Shown here piece by piece: positions 1 through 8,328 of a stretch of DNA of 64,000 bases. A program made the translations under genes and the position numbers. The notes beneath the pieces are model-generated. The model saw only the letters and a program-made list of their open reading frames with translations. It ran no database searches and had not been told where the DNA came from. Origin of the DNA: Mesorhizobium mediterraneum (GTDB lineage Bacteria > Pseudomonadota > Alphaproteobacteria > Rhizobiales > Rhizobiaceae). Every line of letters begins with the position of its first letter. Within the stretch, counting starts at the first letter, position 1. The DNA is taken from the NCBI RefSeq assembly GCF_002284565.1, contig NZ_NPKI01000001.1:24742-88741 (forward strand), given 5' to 3'.

Positions 1-2
1 CC

Positions 3-344
3 GGCGGCATGGAAGCGATCCGGCACGGCGCGCAGGCCGCGACCTTCGCCGCCGGCGGTGCCTTCCTCGGCGCGAGCGCCGCGTCACGGGGCGCGCAGAC
101 GGCGAGCGACGCACGAGCTGGCGGGTCGTCGATGGCGGGTGCTGCACTGCGTGGCATGGCCTCTGGCATTGGCAACGCCGGATGGGCAGCCGGCTCGGCG
201 GCCAAGGAAAAGGCGATCGCCTCGCCCGGCGCCTATGCGGGCTCTCTCCTGGGGCTTGCCAACGCCAAGCTCGACCAGAGCCGGCAATCGGGCGAGCGGA
301 CACCCTCTCGGCCTGTGCCGCCCCCGATCGATGACAGTAAGTAA
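3..344 (+). CDS. trbL: TrbL, C-terminal part (cut by window start)
   Basis: The reading frame is open from the left edge and ends in a stop at 342-344, so only about the last 114 residues of TrbL are present. The tail is rich in Gly, Ala and Ser with a Pro-rich end, as in TrbL proteins, whose N-terminal half (outside the window) carries the membrane segments of this VirB6-like channel component of the mating-pair type IV secretion system. Identification rests mainly on position: it is followed, with 14 bases between, by trbF, trbG, trbH and trbI in the canonical Ti-plasmid order. The trb operon of such plasmids is normally activated by TraR from a promoter upstream of traI, which is not in the window. 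Confidence 0.8.
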   Translation, partial: GGMEAIRHGAQAATFAAGGAFLGASAASRGAQTASDARAGGSSMAGAALRGMASGIGNAGWAAGSAAKEKAIASPGAYAGSLLGLANAKLDQSRQSGERTPSRPVPPPIDDSK

Positions 345-358
345 GGAGACCGTTCGGC

Positions 359-1021
359 ATGGCCGCAGGCAATCCGCCCGAAAACCCTTATCTTGCCGCC
401 CGACAGGAGTGGAACGAACGCTATGGCTCCTACGTCAAGGCCGCAGCCGCCTGGCGCCTGGTCGGGATCGCCGGCATGACCATGGCGGTGATCGGCTTTT
501 CCTATGCGCTCTTCCAGAGCACGCAGGTCAAGCTGGTGCCGTACATCGTCGAGGTCGACAAGCTCGGGACGGCCTCGAGCGCCGGCTTCCCGGAACAGAT
601 CGAGTATGCCGATTCCCGCGTCGTCAGGGCCACGCTCGGCAGCTTCGTCTCGAACTTCCGGAGCGTGACGCCGGATGCGGTCGTGCAGAAGCAGTATATC
701 GATCGCACCTATTCGCATCTGAGAACCTCCGATCCGGCCACCGAGAAGGTCAACGCCTGGTTCCGCTCCTCCTCGCCGTTCGAGAAGGCGAAGACCGCGA
801 CGGTCGCCATAGAGGTGAACAACATCGTCGCGCTGTCCAACCAGAGCTACCAGATTGACTGGACCGAGTTCGAACGCGACCGCAAGGGCAAGGAGACCGC
901 CGTTCGGCGGTTCCGCGGCGTCGCCACCGTCACGCTTACGCCTCCACAGGACGAGGCCATCATCCGCTTCAACCCGATCGGTCTCTATCTCCGCGACTTC
1001 GACTGGACTGCGCAGCTTTGA
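359..1021 (+). CDS. trbF: TrbF, VirB8-like mating-pair protein
   Basis: 220 residues, the usual TrbF length. A short cytoplasmic N-terminus (ending in the N-P-Y-L-A-A-R-x-E-W-x-E-R-Y region typical of TrbF/VirB8) is followed by one membrane segment at about residues 31-52 and a periplasmic VirB8-type domain. VirB8-class proteins nucleate the inner-membrane and periplasmic assembly of the type IV secretion channel and contact VirB9 and VirB10 homologues, here TrbG and TrbI, which follow directly. A GGAG-type ribosome site (AAGGAG at 343-348) precedes the ATG. Nothing appears broken. Confidence 0.95.
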   Translation: MAAGNPPENPYLAARQEWNERYGSYVKAAAAWRLVGIAGMTMAVIGFSYALFQSTQVKLVPYIVEVDKLGTASSAGFPEQIEYADSRVVRATLGSFVSNFRSVTPDAVVQKQYIDRTYSHLRTSDPATEKVNAWFRSSSPFEKAKTATVAIEVNNIVALSNQSYQIDWTEFERDRKGKETAVRRFRGVATVTLTPPQDEAIIRFNPIGLYLRDFDWTAQL

Positions 1022-1037
1022 AAGGCATGGCCCGCAT

Positions 1038-1889
1038 ATGAACTTCAGAACCAAAATAGCCCGGGCCACGCTGAACGCCATCGTGATCGTATCCATCGCG
1101 ATGGGGTCGCCCTTCCTCCTCTCTTCGGAAGCCCTCGCAGATGGGGTGACTGCCAATGAGGCGAAGGGCATCGGGATTTCCGGCCAGTGGCGTGGATCGC
1201 GCGGCCTTGTCACGAAAGGCGCGGACGGAAAGGTCGTCTTTCTCTACGGCGAGATCCAGCCCTCGGTCGTGTGCTCGCCGCTGCAGGTGTGCGATATCGA
1301 GCTTGAGGCCGGTGAGGCTGTGCGCGATGTTCTCGTCGGCGACACGGTCCGCTGGAAGATCGAACCCGCGACCTCCGGGGCCGACGGCGGCCAGGCCGTC
1401 CACCTGATCGTCAAGCCCTCCGAGCCTGGCATCGTCACCTCGATGGTGGTGACGACCTCTCGACGCACCTATCACATCCAGCTCAAGTCGCATCAGGCGC
1501 AGTACATGGCCCGTGTCGGCTTCGAATATCCCGAGGACGTGTCCGCGAAGCTCGCCGACATAAACGCCCGCATGGAAGCGAGCACGATTCCGGGCGCCGG
1601 GGTTCCGGCCGAGCAGTTGCAGTTCGGCTATTCGATTTCGGGTCGCGCCGGATGGCGGCCCAGCCGCGTCTATAGCGATGGCATCAAGACTTACATCCAA
1701 TTTCCACGCTCGATCTCCGGCCAGGACGCGCCGGTCCTCTTCGTCATCTCCGGCGGCCAGAACCGTATCGTCAACTATCGCATGAAGAACGATATGATGA
1801 TCGTCGACTATCATGTCGATAAGGCTGTACTCGTCTCCGGCGTCGGCTGGAAACAGGAGAAGGTCACGATCCGGCGGGGAAGGCGGTGA
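1038..1889 (+). CDS. trbG: TrbG, VirB9-like outer channel protein
   Basis: 283 residues from the ATG at 1038. An open frame extends upstream through trbF, but this ATG gives a convincing Sec signal peptide (basic MNFRTK, hydrophobic core, cleavage expected after A-L-A near residue 34). The mature part matches VirB9/CagX-family proteins, which form the periplasmic and outer-membrane ring of conjugative type IV secretion systems with a VirB7-like lipoprotein and VirB10. It ends in a TGATG junction with trbH, so the two are probably translationally coupled. Confidence 0.95.
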   Translation: MNFRTKIARATLNAIVIVSIAMGSPFLLSSEALADGVTANEAKGIGISGQWRGSRGLVTKGADGKVVFLYGEIQPSVVCSPLQVCDIELEAGEAVRDVLVGDTVRWKIEPATSGADGGQAVHLIVKPSEPGIVTSMVVTTSRRTYHIQLKSHQAQYMARVGFEYPEDVSAKLADINARMEASTIPGAGVPAEQLQFGYSISGRAGWRPSRVYSDGIKTYIQFPRSISGQDAPVLFVISGGQNRIVNYRMKNDMMIVDYHVDKAVLVSGVGWKQEKVTIRRGRR

Positions 1890-2344
1890 TGTCTGTCTTC
1901 CGCTCGTTTCGCTCGCTCGCCGCCGCGGTCACACTCGCGGTTTTCCTTTCCGGTTGCCAGAGCCTTGGCTCGGGCGACCTCGTCGCCAGCAAGGCGCCAG
2001 CCGACATCTCCGGCCCGGCCGCAACTTCGATCGCCGGCGATATGGTGAGCCGCCTTGCCGAGCACGTCGGGCCAGGCACTGGGACCATCGCGTTGAAGCA
2101 GGATGGTTCGCCCTTCGGGCGAGCTCTGGAGGCGGCCCTCAAGGGGTGGGGATACGCGGTCGTCACCGACCAGACAACCGACAGCGGCACGACGATCGTC
2201 CCGCTTGCCTATGTTGTCGAGCTGTTCGAGGGCCAGGTCCTCGCGCGGCTGTCGACGAGCAGTGTCGAGCTCGGCCGTGCCTATGAGGTAACTACCACGG
2301 GCGCATCGCCGGCGAGCCCGCTCTCCGCGATGCGTCGCGGGTAG
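1889..2344 (+). CDS. trbH: TrbH, conjugal transfer lipoprotein
   Basis: 151 residues from the ATG at 1889, which overlaps the trbG stop by one base (a GTG three bases upstream is the alternative start). A lipoprotein signal peptide is clear: basic start, hydrophobic stretch [10 protein letters not shown] and lipobox L-S-G-C with Cys at residue 23. TrbH lies between trbG and trbI in Ti-type operons and is thought to be the outer-membrane lipoprotein stabilising the TrbG ring, analogous to VirB7 though larger. The rest has no enzyme motif. Eight bases separate it from trbI. Confidence 0.9.
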   Translation: MSVFRSFRSLAAAVTLAVFLSGCQSLGSGDLVASKAPADISGPAATSIAGDMVSRLAEHVGPGTGTIALKQDGSPFGRALEAALKGWGYAVVTDQTTDSGTTIVPLAYVVELFEGQVLARLSTSSVELGRAYEVTTTGASPASPLSAMRRG

Positions 2345-2352
2345 GGGGAGCC

Positions 2353-3663
2353 ATGGTGCAATCTCTTAAGCTCGGCGGTGCGCCCAACAAGGACTCCGAG
2401 GCCGGCATCCGGCGCATCAATCGACTGCCGATCATCATCGTGATCGTGCTCGTCATCGCCTTCCTCGGCGTGATCTTCTACGGTCTCACATCGCGCGGCC
2501 TGCTTGTCCGCCAGAACACCGGCCCGGGCGATGGCTCCGGCAATCCGGCCTCGACCTTCGCCGACCAGCTTAAGCGAGGTGTAGGCGACGCCATCATCGG
2601 AGAACCACAGCAATCAACGACGCTGCAGCCGACACCTGTGGAGACGCAAGTTGAGAAAGAGCCCGCCGTCAACCCGTTCACGCCACAGCAAGATGCACGG
2701 CCGGCACAGGAGTTGGAGCCCGAACAGGTCTGGCGAGCCCGGCTGCAACGAGAGCAGGAAGAACAGTATCTCCGGGAGCGCCATCGCCAGAGGATGGCCC
2801 GGCTTCAGGCTAATGACGCGGCCTATGACTCGCCGATCACGGTCGACCGCGGCAAGTTCGACAGTCGGGGAGGGGATACGACCGCTGCGGCCGCCACGAC
2901 AACGAACGGAATCTCCACCGCGACGACGACTAGTGCTGCGTCCGACCTATATGCGGCAGCTCTGCGCGCTGGTCTCGGCGGGCAGAATGTCGATCCAAAT
3001 GCCCAGAAGGCCAAGGAGGATTTCTTCAACGCGGACCTCAAGGAGCTTGGCTACCTGCCGAACCGTGTTGTGCCGCAGCAGTCACCATATGAGCTCAAGC
3101 GTGGCTCGGTTATTCCCGCGACATTGATCACCGGCATCAATTCCGACCTTCCCGGTCGCATCACCGCCCAGGTGAGCCAGAACGTCTATGATTCAGCAAC
3201 TGGACATCGCCTTTTGATCCCACAGGGAACGAAGTTGTTCGGACGCTACGACAGCAAGGTGTCGTTCGGCCAGAGCCGCGTGCTCGTCGTCTGGACGGAC
3301 ATCATCTTCCCGAACGGCTCCACGCTCCAGATCGGCGGCATGGCGGGCTCTGATGCTCAAGGTTATAGCGGCTACCGCGACAAGATCGACCGCAAGTGGC
3401 TTCAGACCTTCGGTTCGGCCATCCTCGTTGCGGTGATCGGCACCGGCATGGATATGGCAATCCCGCACAGCTCCACACTCGCGACGCAAGACACGGCCTC
3501 GGATGCCGCAAGACGAAACTTCGCCGAGACATTCGGGCGTGTCGCCGATCGAACCATCCAGAGGAACATGGACGTGCAGCCGACGCTCGAGATCCGCCCT
3601 GGGTACAAGTTCAATGTGCTCGTCGACCAGGACATTGTTTTCCCGGGCATCTACAAAGGTTGA
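2353..3663 (+). CDS. trbI: TrbI, VirB10-like channel scaffold
   Basis: 436 residues, full length for TrbI. One membrane segment lies at about residues 25-45, then a long Pro/Gln/Glu-rich and Ala/Thr-rich linker (to about 200) and the conserved TrbI/VirB10 C-terminal domain (about 225-430) with the usual S-V-I-P-A-T-L-I-T-G-I-N-S-D-L-P-G start. VirB10-type proteins span both membranes, sense energy from the coupling protein and ATPases, and gate the outer-membrane pore. It is the last gene of the trb operon here; in Ti-type plasmids traR or rcgA-like genes follow quickly, but here about 4.6 kb of scar sequence intervenes. Confidence 0.95.
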   Translation: MVQSLKLGGAPNKDSEAGIRRINRLPIIIVIVLVIAFLGVIFYGLTSRGLLVRQNTGPGDGSGNPASTFADQLKRGVGDAIIGEPQQSTTLQPTPVETQVEKEPAVNPFTPQQDARPAQELEPEQVWRARLQREQEEQYLRERHRQRMARLQANDAAYDSPITVDRGKFDSRGGDTTAAAATTTNGISTATTTSAASDLYAAALRAGLGGQNVDPNAQKAKEDFFNADLKELGYLPNRVVPQQSPYELKRGSVIPATLITGINSDLPGRITAQVSQNVYDSATGHRLLIPQGTKLFGRYDSKVSFGQSRVLVVWTDIIFPNGSTLQIGGMAGSDAQGYSGYRDKIDRKWLQTFGSAILVAVIGTGMDMAIPHSSTLATQDTASDAARRNFAETFGRVADRTIQRNMDVQPTLEIRPGYKFNVLVDQDIVFPGIYKG

Positions 3664-3970
3664 CGACGGGATGTGATGGCGGAGCGGCCTCGGTCGAGAC
3701 TTGCCTGCCAATTCGACCCCTGACCCGACCTGAGTGCCATAGGGTTTGGAGAGGCTGGAGACTTCGAGCAGCGAAGTCCACCTTTCCATAACGATGGCCA
3801 GTCATGAGCCCCCGCAACCACCAAGCCGAAGCATATCGGCCGGATCGACCAGCGCTTGGCCAAGCGTTGCGACGTTGAAGCCGGCCGCCTTTGCATGGGT
3901 GGCGATGGCAAAGATGGGGGGCGATAAAGCCGACCGCCGTGCCGATGAAGACGCTGTTTGCGGTGGCGCC
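3664..3970. other. non-coding stretch after trbI
   Basis: About 300 bases between the trbI stop and the long inverted repeat. Open frames exist on both strands but none has a recognisable family, a ribosome site or codon use like its neighbours. The minus strand carries short phrases that could be transposase remnants, but I could not identify them. Confidence 0.5.
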
Positions 3971-4306
3971 GGTGTCAATCGGCGTGGGGTTTCCGCGCCG
4001 ATCGGCACGATAAGGCATTGAAATCTCAGTGGCGGGTGGGGTCACGCTGTGGCGCCGGTTCACAATGGCGAAAGTGGGTCAGGTAATCTATCTGACACAT
4101 CACCAGCATCTATGCGATATCGCCAGGCGGGTTTGTCCAAATGCTCGCATACACGAGTTGGCCGCGCCCCTCATCCCGGAACGCCGAGCTGCGTGAGATG
4201 TCAAAGTCCGAAGTGGCGTGAATCGGCGTCCCTACGTGACCCGCCCCTCACCAATTCAATGCCTAATAGCGCCGATCAGCGCCGAAGCGCCACGCCGATT
4301 TACAAT
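3971..4306. repeat. long imperfect inverted repeat pair
   Basis: The left arm (about 3971-4070) and the right arm (about 4203-4306) are reverse-complement copies of roughly 100 bases with scattered mismatches and small gaps; both contain AATCGGCGTGG, GGCATTGAA and GGGTCACG blocks in the same order. The roughly 130-base centre has no gene. The arms resemble the non-coding end regions of IS21-like elements in rhizobia, but that assignment is from memory. It may be two transposon ends left facing each other, or a miniature element. Confidence 0.6.
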
Positions 4307-4319
4307 GCGGAATTGTCAC

Positions 4320-4338
4320 TGCCCGAAATATTCGGGCA
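4320..4338. promoter_or_regulatory. 19-bp palindrome upstream of GNAT gene
   Basis: TGCCCGAAATATTCGGGCA is a perfect inverted repeat (8-base arms, 3-base centre) ending 32 bases before the ATG of the acetyltransferase gene. Its position suggests an operator over the promoter; there is no T-run, so a terminator is less likely. No regulator for it is identified in the window. Confidence 0.5.
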
Positions 4339-4370
4339 CAAGACGTTTACATTCTTGTCAGGAATATAGC

Positions 4371-4757
4371 ATGAAATATCGGCTTCGGGCCGTTTCCGCA
4401 ACGATGCAGGCTCGAAGAGATTTGCTGGGCCATTGGCGTCCGTCCGACACGATCGAATCCCTTGTTCTTGATGGGCACGACATCATCGAACTGGATGGCA
4501 AGGGGGTGGGATGTATTGCCGTCACATGGCAGCCTGACCACCTCTTCCTCGAAAAACAGCGTTCCAGAAATCGCGGCATGGGCGCGCAGGTATTACAGCA
4601 GCAAGGGAGAAGAGGGGCTCAGCGTGGCCATCCCACCAGGCTCAGCGTCTTGACAACGAACCCCGCCTCAAAGTTCTATGAACGAGAGGGGTTCGTGGTC
4701 GAAACGGAGACTGCAGAACGACGTCGGATGGTGAAGTTTCTGCCCCTCGCTGAATGA
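4371..4757 (+). CDS. GNAT-family N-acetyltransferase (possibly internally damaged)
   Basis: 128 residues from the ATG at 4371, the only ATG that starts inside the domain; the open frame extends further upstream through the inverted repeat. The C-terminal half is typical GNAT: an R-G-M-G acetyl-CoA loop followed by L-S-V-L-T-T-N-P-A-S-K-F-Y-E-R-E-G-F, the conserved beta5-alpha4 motif. GNAT enzymes transfer acetyl from acetyl-CoA to amines; the substrate is unknown. Between the beta4 strand (L-F-L-E-K) and R-G-M-G the protein is about four or five residues shorter than usual, and reading another frame there gives the expected F-Q-K-S-R-like text, so a compensated small deletion is likely and activity is doubtful. 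Confidence 0.7.
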   Translation: MKYRLRAVSATMQARRDLLGHWRPSDTIESLVLDGHDIIELDGKGVGCIAVTWQPDHLFLEKQRSRNRGMGAQVLQQQGRRGAQRGHPTRLSVLTTNPASKFYEREGFVVETETAERRRMVKFLPLAE

Positions 4758-4851
4758 AGATCGCCAAGGGCAAATGGCCGCTCACCACCCCGTCTGCGCC
4801 GTTTACAATATGTGTCCGGCCTTTTGAGCAACCTAGCAGGCTGTTGAAGAA

Positions 4852-5196
4852 TCAGGCTCTTTCGCAAACGAAGCCTGAATCGTCGGCGTTGTGGATGTAG
4901 AAGTGGCCGACGAGGCGGCCTGCAGTGCCAAAGACAACCCAGCCGCGGCCACAGGCTGGGTCATTCTCATCATGCCCCTCCCATGAGAACTCCGCGCAGG
5001 CTGAGCCATCGCGGGTGCCATATCGGACATCGAGGAAGCCGTTGAGTGCGCCGAAGGCGATCTCGCCATCCGCCGAGCCTTTGAATGTCAGATGCGCTTC
5101 CTCGACGAGATCGAGGAAGTCATTATCCCAAACATCCATCTCGACGATGCGCCAGCGGCCGGCAAAGGCCTTGGCGAAGCCGGGAACCTTAGCCAT
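4852..5196 (-). CDS. hypothetical protein, second gene of the IS
   Basis: 114 residues from the ATG at 5196, overlapping the transposase stop in a TGATG junction. The protein is acidic and rich in aromatic residues, with alternating short strands (repeated G-x-L/F-x-V-x-Y patterns), suggesting a small beta-rich fold. It has no transposase motif and its stop lies only 15 bases from the left inverted end, so it is carried within the element. It may be an accessory or passenger gene. I do not recognise a function. Confidence 0.7.
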   Translation of the reverse strand: MAKVPGFAKAFAGRWRIVEMDVWDNDFLDLVEEAHLTFKGSADGEIAFGALNGFLDVRYGTRDGSACAEFSWEGHDENDPACGRGWVVFGTAGRLVGHFYIHNADDSGFVCERA

Positions 5197-6257
5197 CAGC
5201 CGGTCTCCGCCATGAGCTTGGGCAGTCGCACCAGATTGTAGGCGGCGGCTGCGAAGGTGAAGGCCCATCCGACACGGTCGCGGCCGCGGAACCTGGTCTT
5301 GTGCTGGCCGGCCACGACCTTGATCCAACCGAATGCCTCTTCGATGCGTTTCCTGGATGCGCTGGCTGACGGCATAGCCGCCAGCCGCGTCGTGCGCCCG
5401 TCGATCGCCGAACTGCGGCCGCTCGTGTTCTGCGCTACATGCGGCGTCACCCTCATCGAGCGCAGCTCATTGACGACGTCTTCCGCGTCGTAGGCCTTGT
5501 CGGCGCCGAGCGTGATCGCCTGTGGCCGCTCCGCTCGAGGTTCGATCATGTGCAGTGCGGCCACCCGCTCAGCATGTCCGTCGGCCAGTGTCAGGCAGGC
5601 GTCGACCAGCAGGCCGTGGCGGTTCTCCATCAAGCCATGTCCCATAAAGCACAACTTGGCCTCCTTGCCTTTGCCCTTGCGATAGAGCCGGGCATCCGGA
5701 TCGGTGGTCGAGGCATGTGTGTCGTTCGAGCGCTTGTGGCCATGGAAGTTCGCTTTCGCGTTTCGCCCGCCGCCTTCAGCCGGCGGCTCGCCCGAGCCGT
5801 CCTTCGGCTTGACGCTCTTCATCGACGCCCAGGCCTCAATCAGCGTCCCGTCGACCGAGAAGTGATCCATCGACAGGAGCCTCTTGACCTTGGGCTGCGC
5901 CAGCACCGCGCTCAGGAACTTTGCGGCGATGTCGCCCTCCAGCAGCCGGTCGCGGTTCTTGGAGAACACCGAATGGTCCCAGGCCGCGTCGTCGACGCCG
6001 ATACCGACGAACCAGCGGAACAGAAGGTCGTATTCCAGCCGCTCCATCAAAAGCCGCTCCGATCGGATCGAGTAGAACGCCTGCAGCAGCATCGCTCGCA
6101 GCAACTTTTCCGGCGGGATCGAAGGCCGCCCCATCGGCGAATACAGCGCCGCCAAGTCTTGCTCCAACGTCGCCAGCGCCTCGTTCACAATCCCCCGAAT
6201 GCGGCGCAACGGATGATCGCGCCGCACCCGCGCCTCGAGATCAACATAACTGAACAA
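5196..6257 (-). CDS. IS5-family transposase
   Basis: 353 residues. An N-terminal DUF772-like domain (P-L-R-R-I-R, then the G-R-P-S-I-P-P-E-K-L-L-R-A region at about 45-57) is followed by a DDE_Tnp_1 RNaseH-fold domain: first Asp in S-V-D-G-T-L-I-E-A-W-A-S (about 137), second in the L-G-A-D-K-A-Y-D region (about 255), and a C-terminal R-x-x-I-E-E-A-F-G-W-x-K motif supplying the Glu. All three catalytic acids appear present. Translational coupling to the downstream small gene is likely. The length is normal for the family. Confidence 0.93.
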   Translation of the reverse strand: MFSYVDLEARVRRDHPLRRIRGIVNEALATLEQDLAALYSPMGRPSIPPEKLLRAMLLQAFYSIRSERLLMERLEYDLLFRWFVGIGVDDAAWDHSVFSKNRDRLLEGDIAAKFLSAVLAQPKVKRLLSMDHFSVDGTLIEAWASMKSVKPKDGSGEPPAEGGGRNAKANFHGHKRSNDTHASTTDPDARLYRKGKGKEAKLCFMGHGLMENRHGLLVDACLTLADGHAERVAALHMIEPRAERPQAITLGADKAYDAEDVVNELRSMRVTPHVAQNTSGRSSAIDGRTTRLAAMPSASASRKRIEEAFGWIKVVAGQHKTRFRGRDRVGWAFTFAAAAYNLVRLPKLMAETG

Positions 6258-6362
6258 CTCGCCAGACCGTCCGTCCCCCCGCGCATGCCTTGTTCTCCGA
6301 ATCTCTCCGGAGAAACTGAATCACGCTCACAGCATCGCCGCGAGCCCTTTTTCAACAGCCTG

Positions 6363-6572
6363 CTAGATCGCCTTGAGATTGCCAGCAGAGGATTTTTCCA
6401 GTGCGCCGGTCCTGCTCGACCTCATAGCTGACCTTTTGGCCATCGGCGAGGGCCCTCAACCCGGATCATTCAACGGCAGATATATGAACGAAGACGTCCG
6501 CACCGCCGGAGTCGGGTTGGATGAACCCAAGCCTTTTGTCGCATTAAACCACTTCACCGTACCTGTAGCCAC
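6363..6572 (-). pseudogene. cold-shock protein (CspA family), decayed
   Basis: Read from a GTG at 6572, the minus strand gives V-A-T-G-T-V-K-W-F-N-A-T-K-G, the start of a cold-shock domain. One base is then missing in the first RNP region, after which the neighbouring frame continues as F-I-Q-P-D-S-G-G-A-D-V-F-V-H-I-S, runs into a TGA where E-R-S-G-L-R is expected, reads on as L-R-A-L-A-D-G-Q-K-V-S-Y-E-V-E, and needs another base change to reach S-S-A-G-N-L-K-A-I-stop. The TAG stop lies inside the CTAG target site of the IS. Start codon, frame and an internal codon are all damaged, so this is not functional. Confidence 0.85.
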
Positions 6573-6839
6573 GCGCCTATTCCTTATCTTGGCAAGGCGA
6601 GCAGTCTTCACCCGCGCGAAGGCAATCTAGCCATCGCCCTGACTACGTCGATATGATGGTTGTCTTCCTCTTGCCTCTGCCTTCCAAAACTCGGCCGTAA
6701 GCTGAGGGCAGAATTTATCAGTGAGCTTTTCTGTTTCGCCATCCTCTCTTTTGGGAACGTGAAATTGATGGCCGAGCAATCCGCCGGAAACGACTTTGCT
6801 TGGCATTGCTGCGCTCCATCACGCCAAGGCGCGAGACTG

Positions 6840-7478
6840 TCAACTCGCTAGCCTTTCTTTTACGACTTTAGCGGCCGCCTCATAGCCCATGGTCGTCACA
6901 AGTTCCGTTGCGAACGCGGTACTGCCGGTCAGGTTGGCTTCGCATCTAGCCGCGTTAGCCTGCACGCCCTCGACGCAGGTCTTCGTAAATGTCAGAACCG
7001 CTTTGCGCATAAGATCCATGGCGTTGTGGATGCTAAAGAGGATGATCGGCTCCATGGCATTAAGCTGAAGCTGTCCCGCTTCCGCAGCCATGCCAACCGT
7101 CGTGTCCATGCCGTATACGTAAAAGCAGACCTGGTTCAACGCTTCGGCCGCAACCGGATTCACTTTCCCAGGCATCAGAGAAGAGCCGGGCTGAAGGGCC
7201 GGAAGCAGAATTTCGCCGATACCCCCGCGCGGGCCGCTCGATAGTAGCCGAAAGTCATTGGCGATTTTCGACAGCTTTGCTGCTATCCTCTTCAGGAGGC
7301 CCATGTGAAGCATGAAGGCCCCCATGTCCCAGCTTGCCTCAAACAAATCCTTGGACCCGACCAGCTGGAGCCCGGTGCTGTGGGACAGGTACTCGAGCGC
7401 CCGCGCCCTGTAGAAGGGCGTCGCGGTTACTCCCGTCCCGATCGCGGTTCCGCCGAGATTGACTTCGAGAAAACTCTG
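6840..7478 (-). pseudogene. aspA: aspartate ammonia-lyase, C-terminal part only
   Basis: The frame holds about 212 residues of a roughly 470-residue aspartase/fumarase-superfamily enzyme: N-L-G-G-T-A-I-G-T-G near the start, then the signature G-S-S-L-M-P-G-K-V-N-P in the active-site loop, and the usual C-terminal helices with Q-L-Q-L-N-A-M-E-P. The intact enzyme releases ammonia from aspartate to give fumarate. Everything upstream of L-P-Q-S-F-L-E-V is missing; a TGA stops the frame at about 7490 and the upstream DNA belongs to a transposase start. The gene was therefore truncated by a rearrangement and has no start. Confidence 0.85.
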
Positions 7479-7552
7479 CGGAAGCCGTCCTCATCCGACA
7501 ACAGCAACGCTTTCAACTCGCCTCTGCTCAGTCTAACGTCTCGATTGGTCAT
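7479..7552 (-). pseudogene. IS256-type transposase, N-terminal stub
   Basis: From the ATG at 7552 the minus strand reads M-T-N-R-D-V-R-L-S-R-G-E-L-K-A-L-L-L-S-D and continues D-E-D-G-F-R, which matches the first residues of IS256-family transposases as I know them. The similarity ends at about 7479, exactly where the aspartase fragment begins in another frame. Only about 25 residues remain. The junction marks the break that truncated aspA. Confidence 0.6.
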
Positions 7553-7650
7553 GGCACTCCCCTTCCACGGGAATCGGTGGTCGTAACGTCACCAGCGTGC
7601 CATGGCCGCCCCTCGCCTCAGAGTAAGGGCTGTTCTCTCTCCAGAGCTTT

Positions 7651-7840
7651 TTGCAGAACCTTCAGGACACTATCCCCTTACCGGCGGGGGTCGAGGTCGT
7701 CGAACCGACCCACCCCCTTTATCGGCGATGCTTTCGGACTGTCTCTGTCATACGCGAGTCGTGCACCGCACCCATGGTACGCGTGGAATGGCGATTCGGT
7801 GCTTCGGCCTTCGGCCTGCAGCACCGGCCCTTCGGGTTGG
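7651..7840 (+). pseudogene. possible DUF5372-like fragment
   Basis: The plus strand reads V-E-V-V-E-P-T-H-P-L-Y-R-R-C-F-R-T-V-S-V, the kind of start seen in small DUF5372 proteins found beside recombinases on mobile elements, then loses the pattern around 7800. The frame stays open further but without recognisable content. Family assignment is from a short match and is weak. Confidence 0.3.
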
Positions 7841-7999
7841 TGATCCCCCTTCCGCTTTTCTGCTTGTCCCCCGCTCTCCCGGTCCTCGCCGGACTGGCAG
7901 GGCAGGGCCAGGCCTGCACTAGGGGGCTTCGTAAGCCCTGCATTGTCGAGAATGAGCCTGAGTGCCGTGACCCGCGATCGCGTCATGTGTGTGGGCGAA

Positions 8000-8290
8000 C
8001 AGCGATGCGAACGAAGGCATACGCTGATCGCGACGGCTCACGAAGGCGTATCGCTGATGGATCACGAGATAGAAGGTCGCGAGCAGTCCTAGAGCGATCG
8101 CGAAGATGAACTAGTGCGGGATGCCGCGATATCGATCTGAGCCCAGGGTGGCGCTATGATTGACAGTGGCGCTCGACACTTCGAACATGTCCTGTTCGAG
8201 CCTGGTCATGTAGTCCAGGGCGGCCTGATCGTGTCGTGACGCCTACCAGAGAATTTGCTGGTGAACTGACCGGCCAACGCCAAACTCATG
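8000..8290 (-). pseudogene. possible small membrane protein, frameshifted
   Basis: On the minus strand from an ATG near 8290 the text M-S-L-A-L-A-G-Q-F-T-S-K-F starts in one frame. A neighbouring frame continues with A-A-L-D-Y-M-T-R-L-E-Q-D-M-F-E-V, then hits a TAG, after which F-I-F-A-I-A-L-G-L-L-A-T-F-Y-L-V-I forms a membrane segment. The parts fit one small protein with one frameshift and one amber codon. I do not know the family. Confidence 0.35.
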
Positions 8291-8328
8291 CTCGCCGGGC
8301 CGACTTGTCAGCAGACGACAGAAACCGC

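Larger units (their letters stand above)
4837..6362 (-). mobile_element. IS5-type insertion sequence, complete, CTAG target duplication
   Basis: Inverted ends CAGGCTGTTGAA at 4837-4848 and its complement TTCAACAGCCTG at 6351-6362; similarity continues loosely inward. CTAG at 4833-4836 and 6363-6366 fits a 4-bp target duplication of the YTAR type known for IS5-group elements. The element is about 1526 bp and holds a DDE transposase gene and a second small gene overlapping it by one base, both on the minus strand. Ends and transposase appear intact, so it may still be mobile. It landed exactly in the stop codon of a decayed cold-shock gene. Confidence 0.88.

Noticed and set aside
5439..6431. 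A 330-codon plus-strand frame across the IS
   Set aside because: It is the complement of the transposase gene, with no family features.
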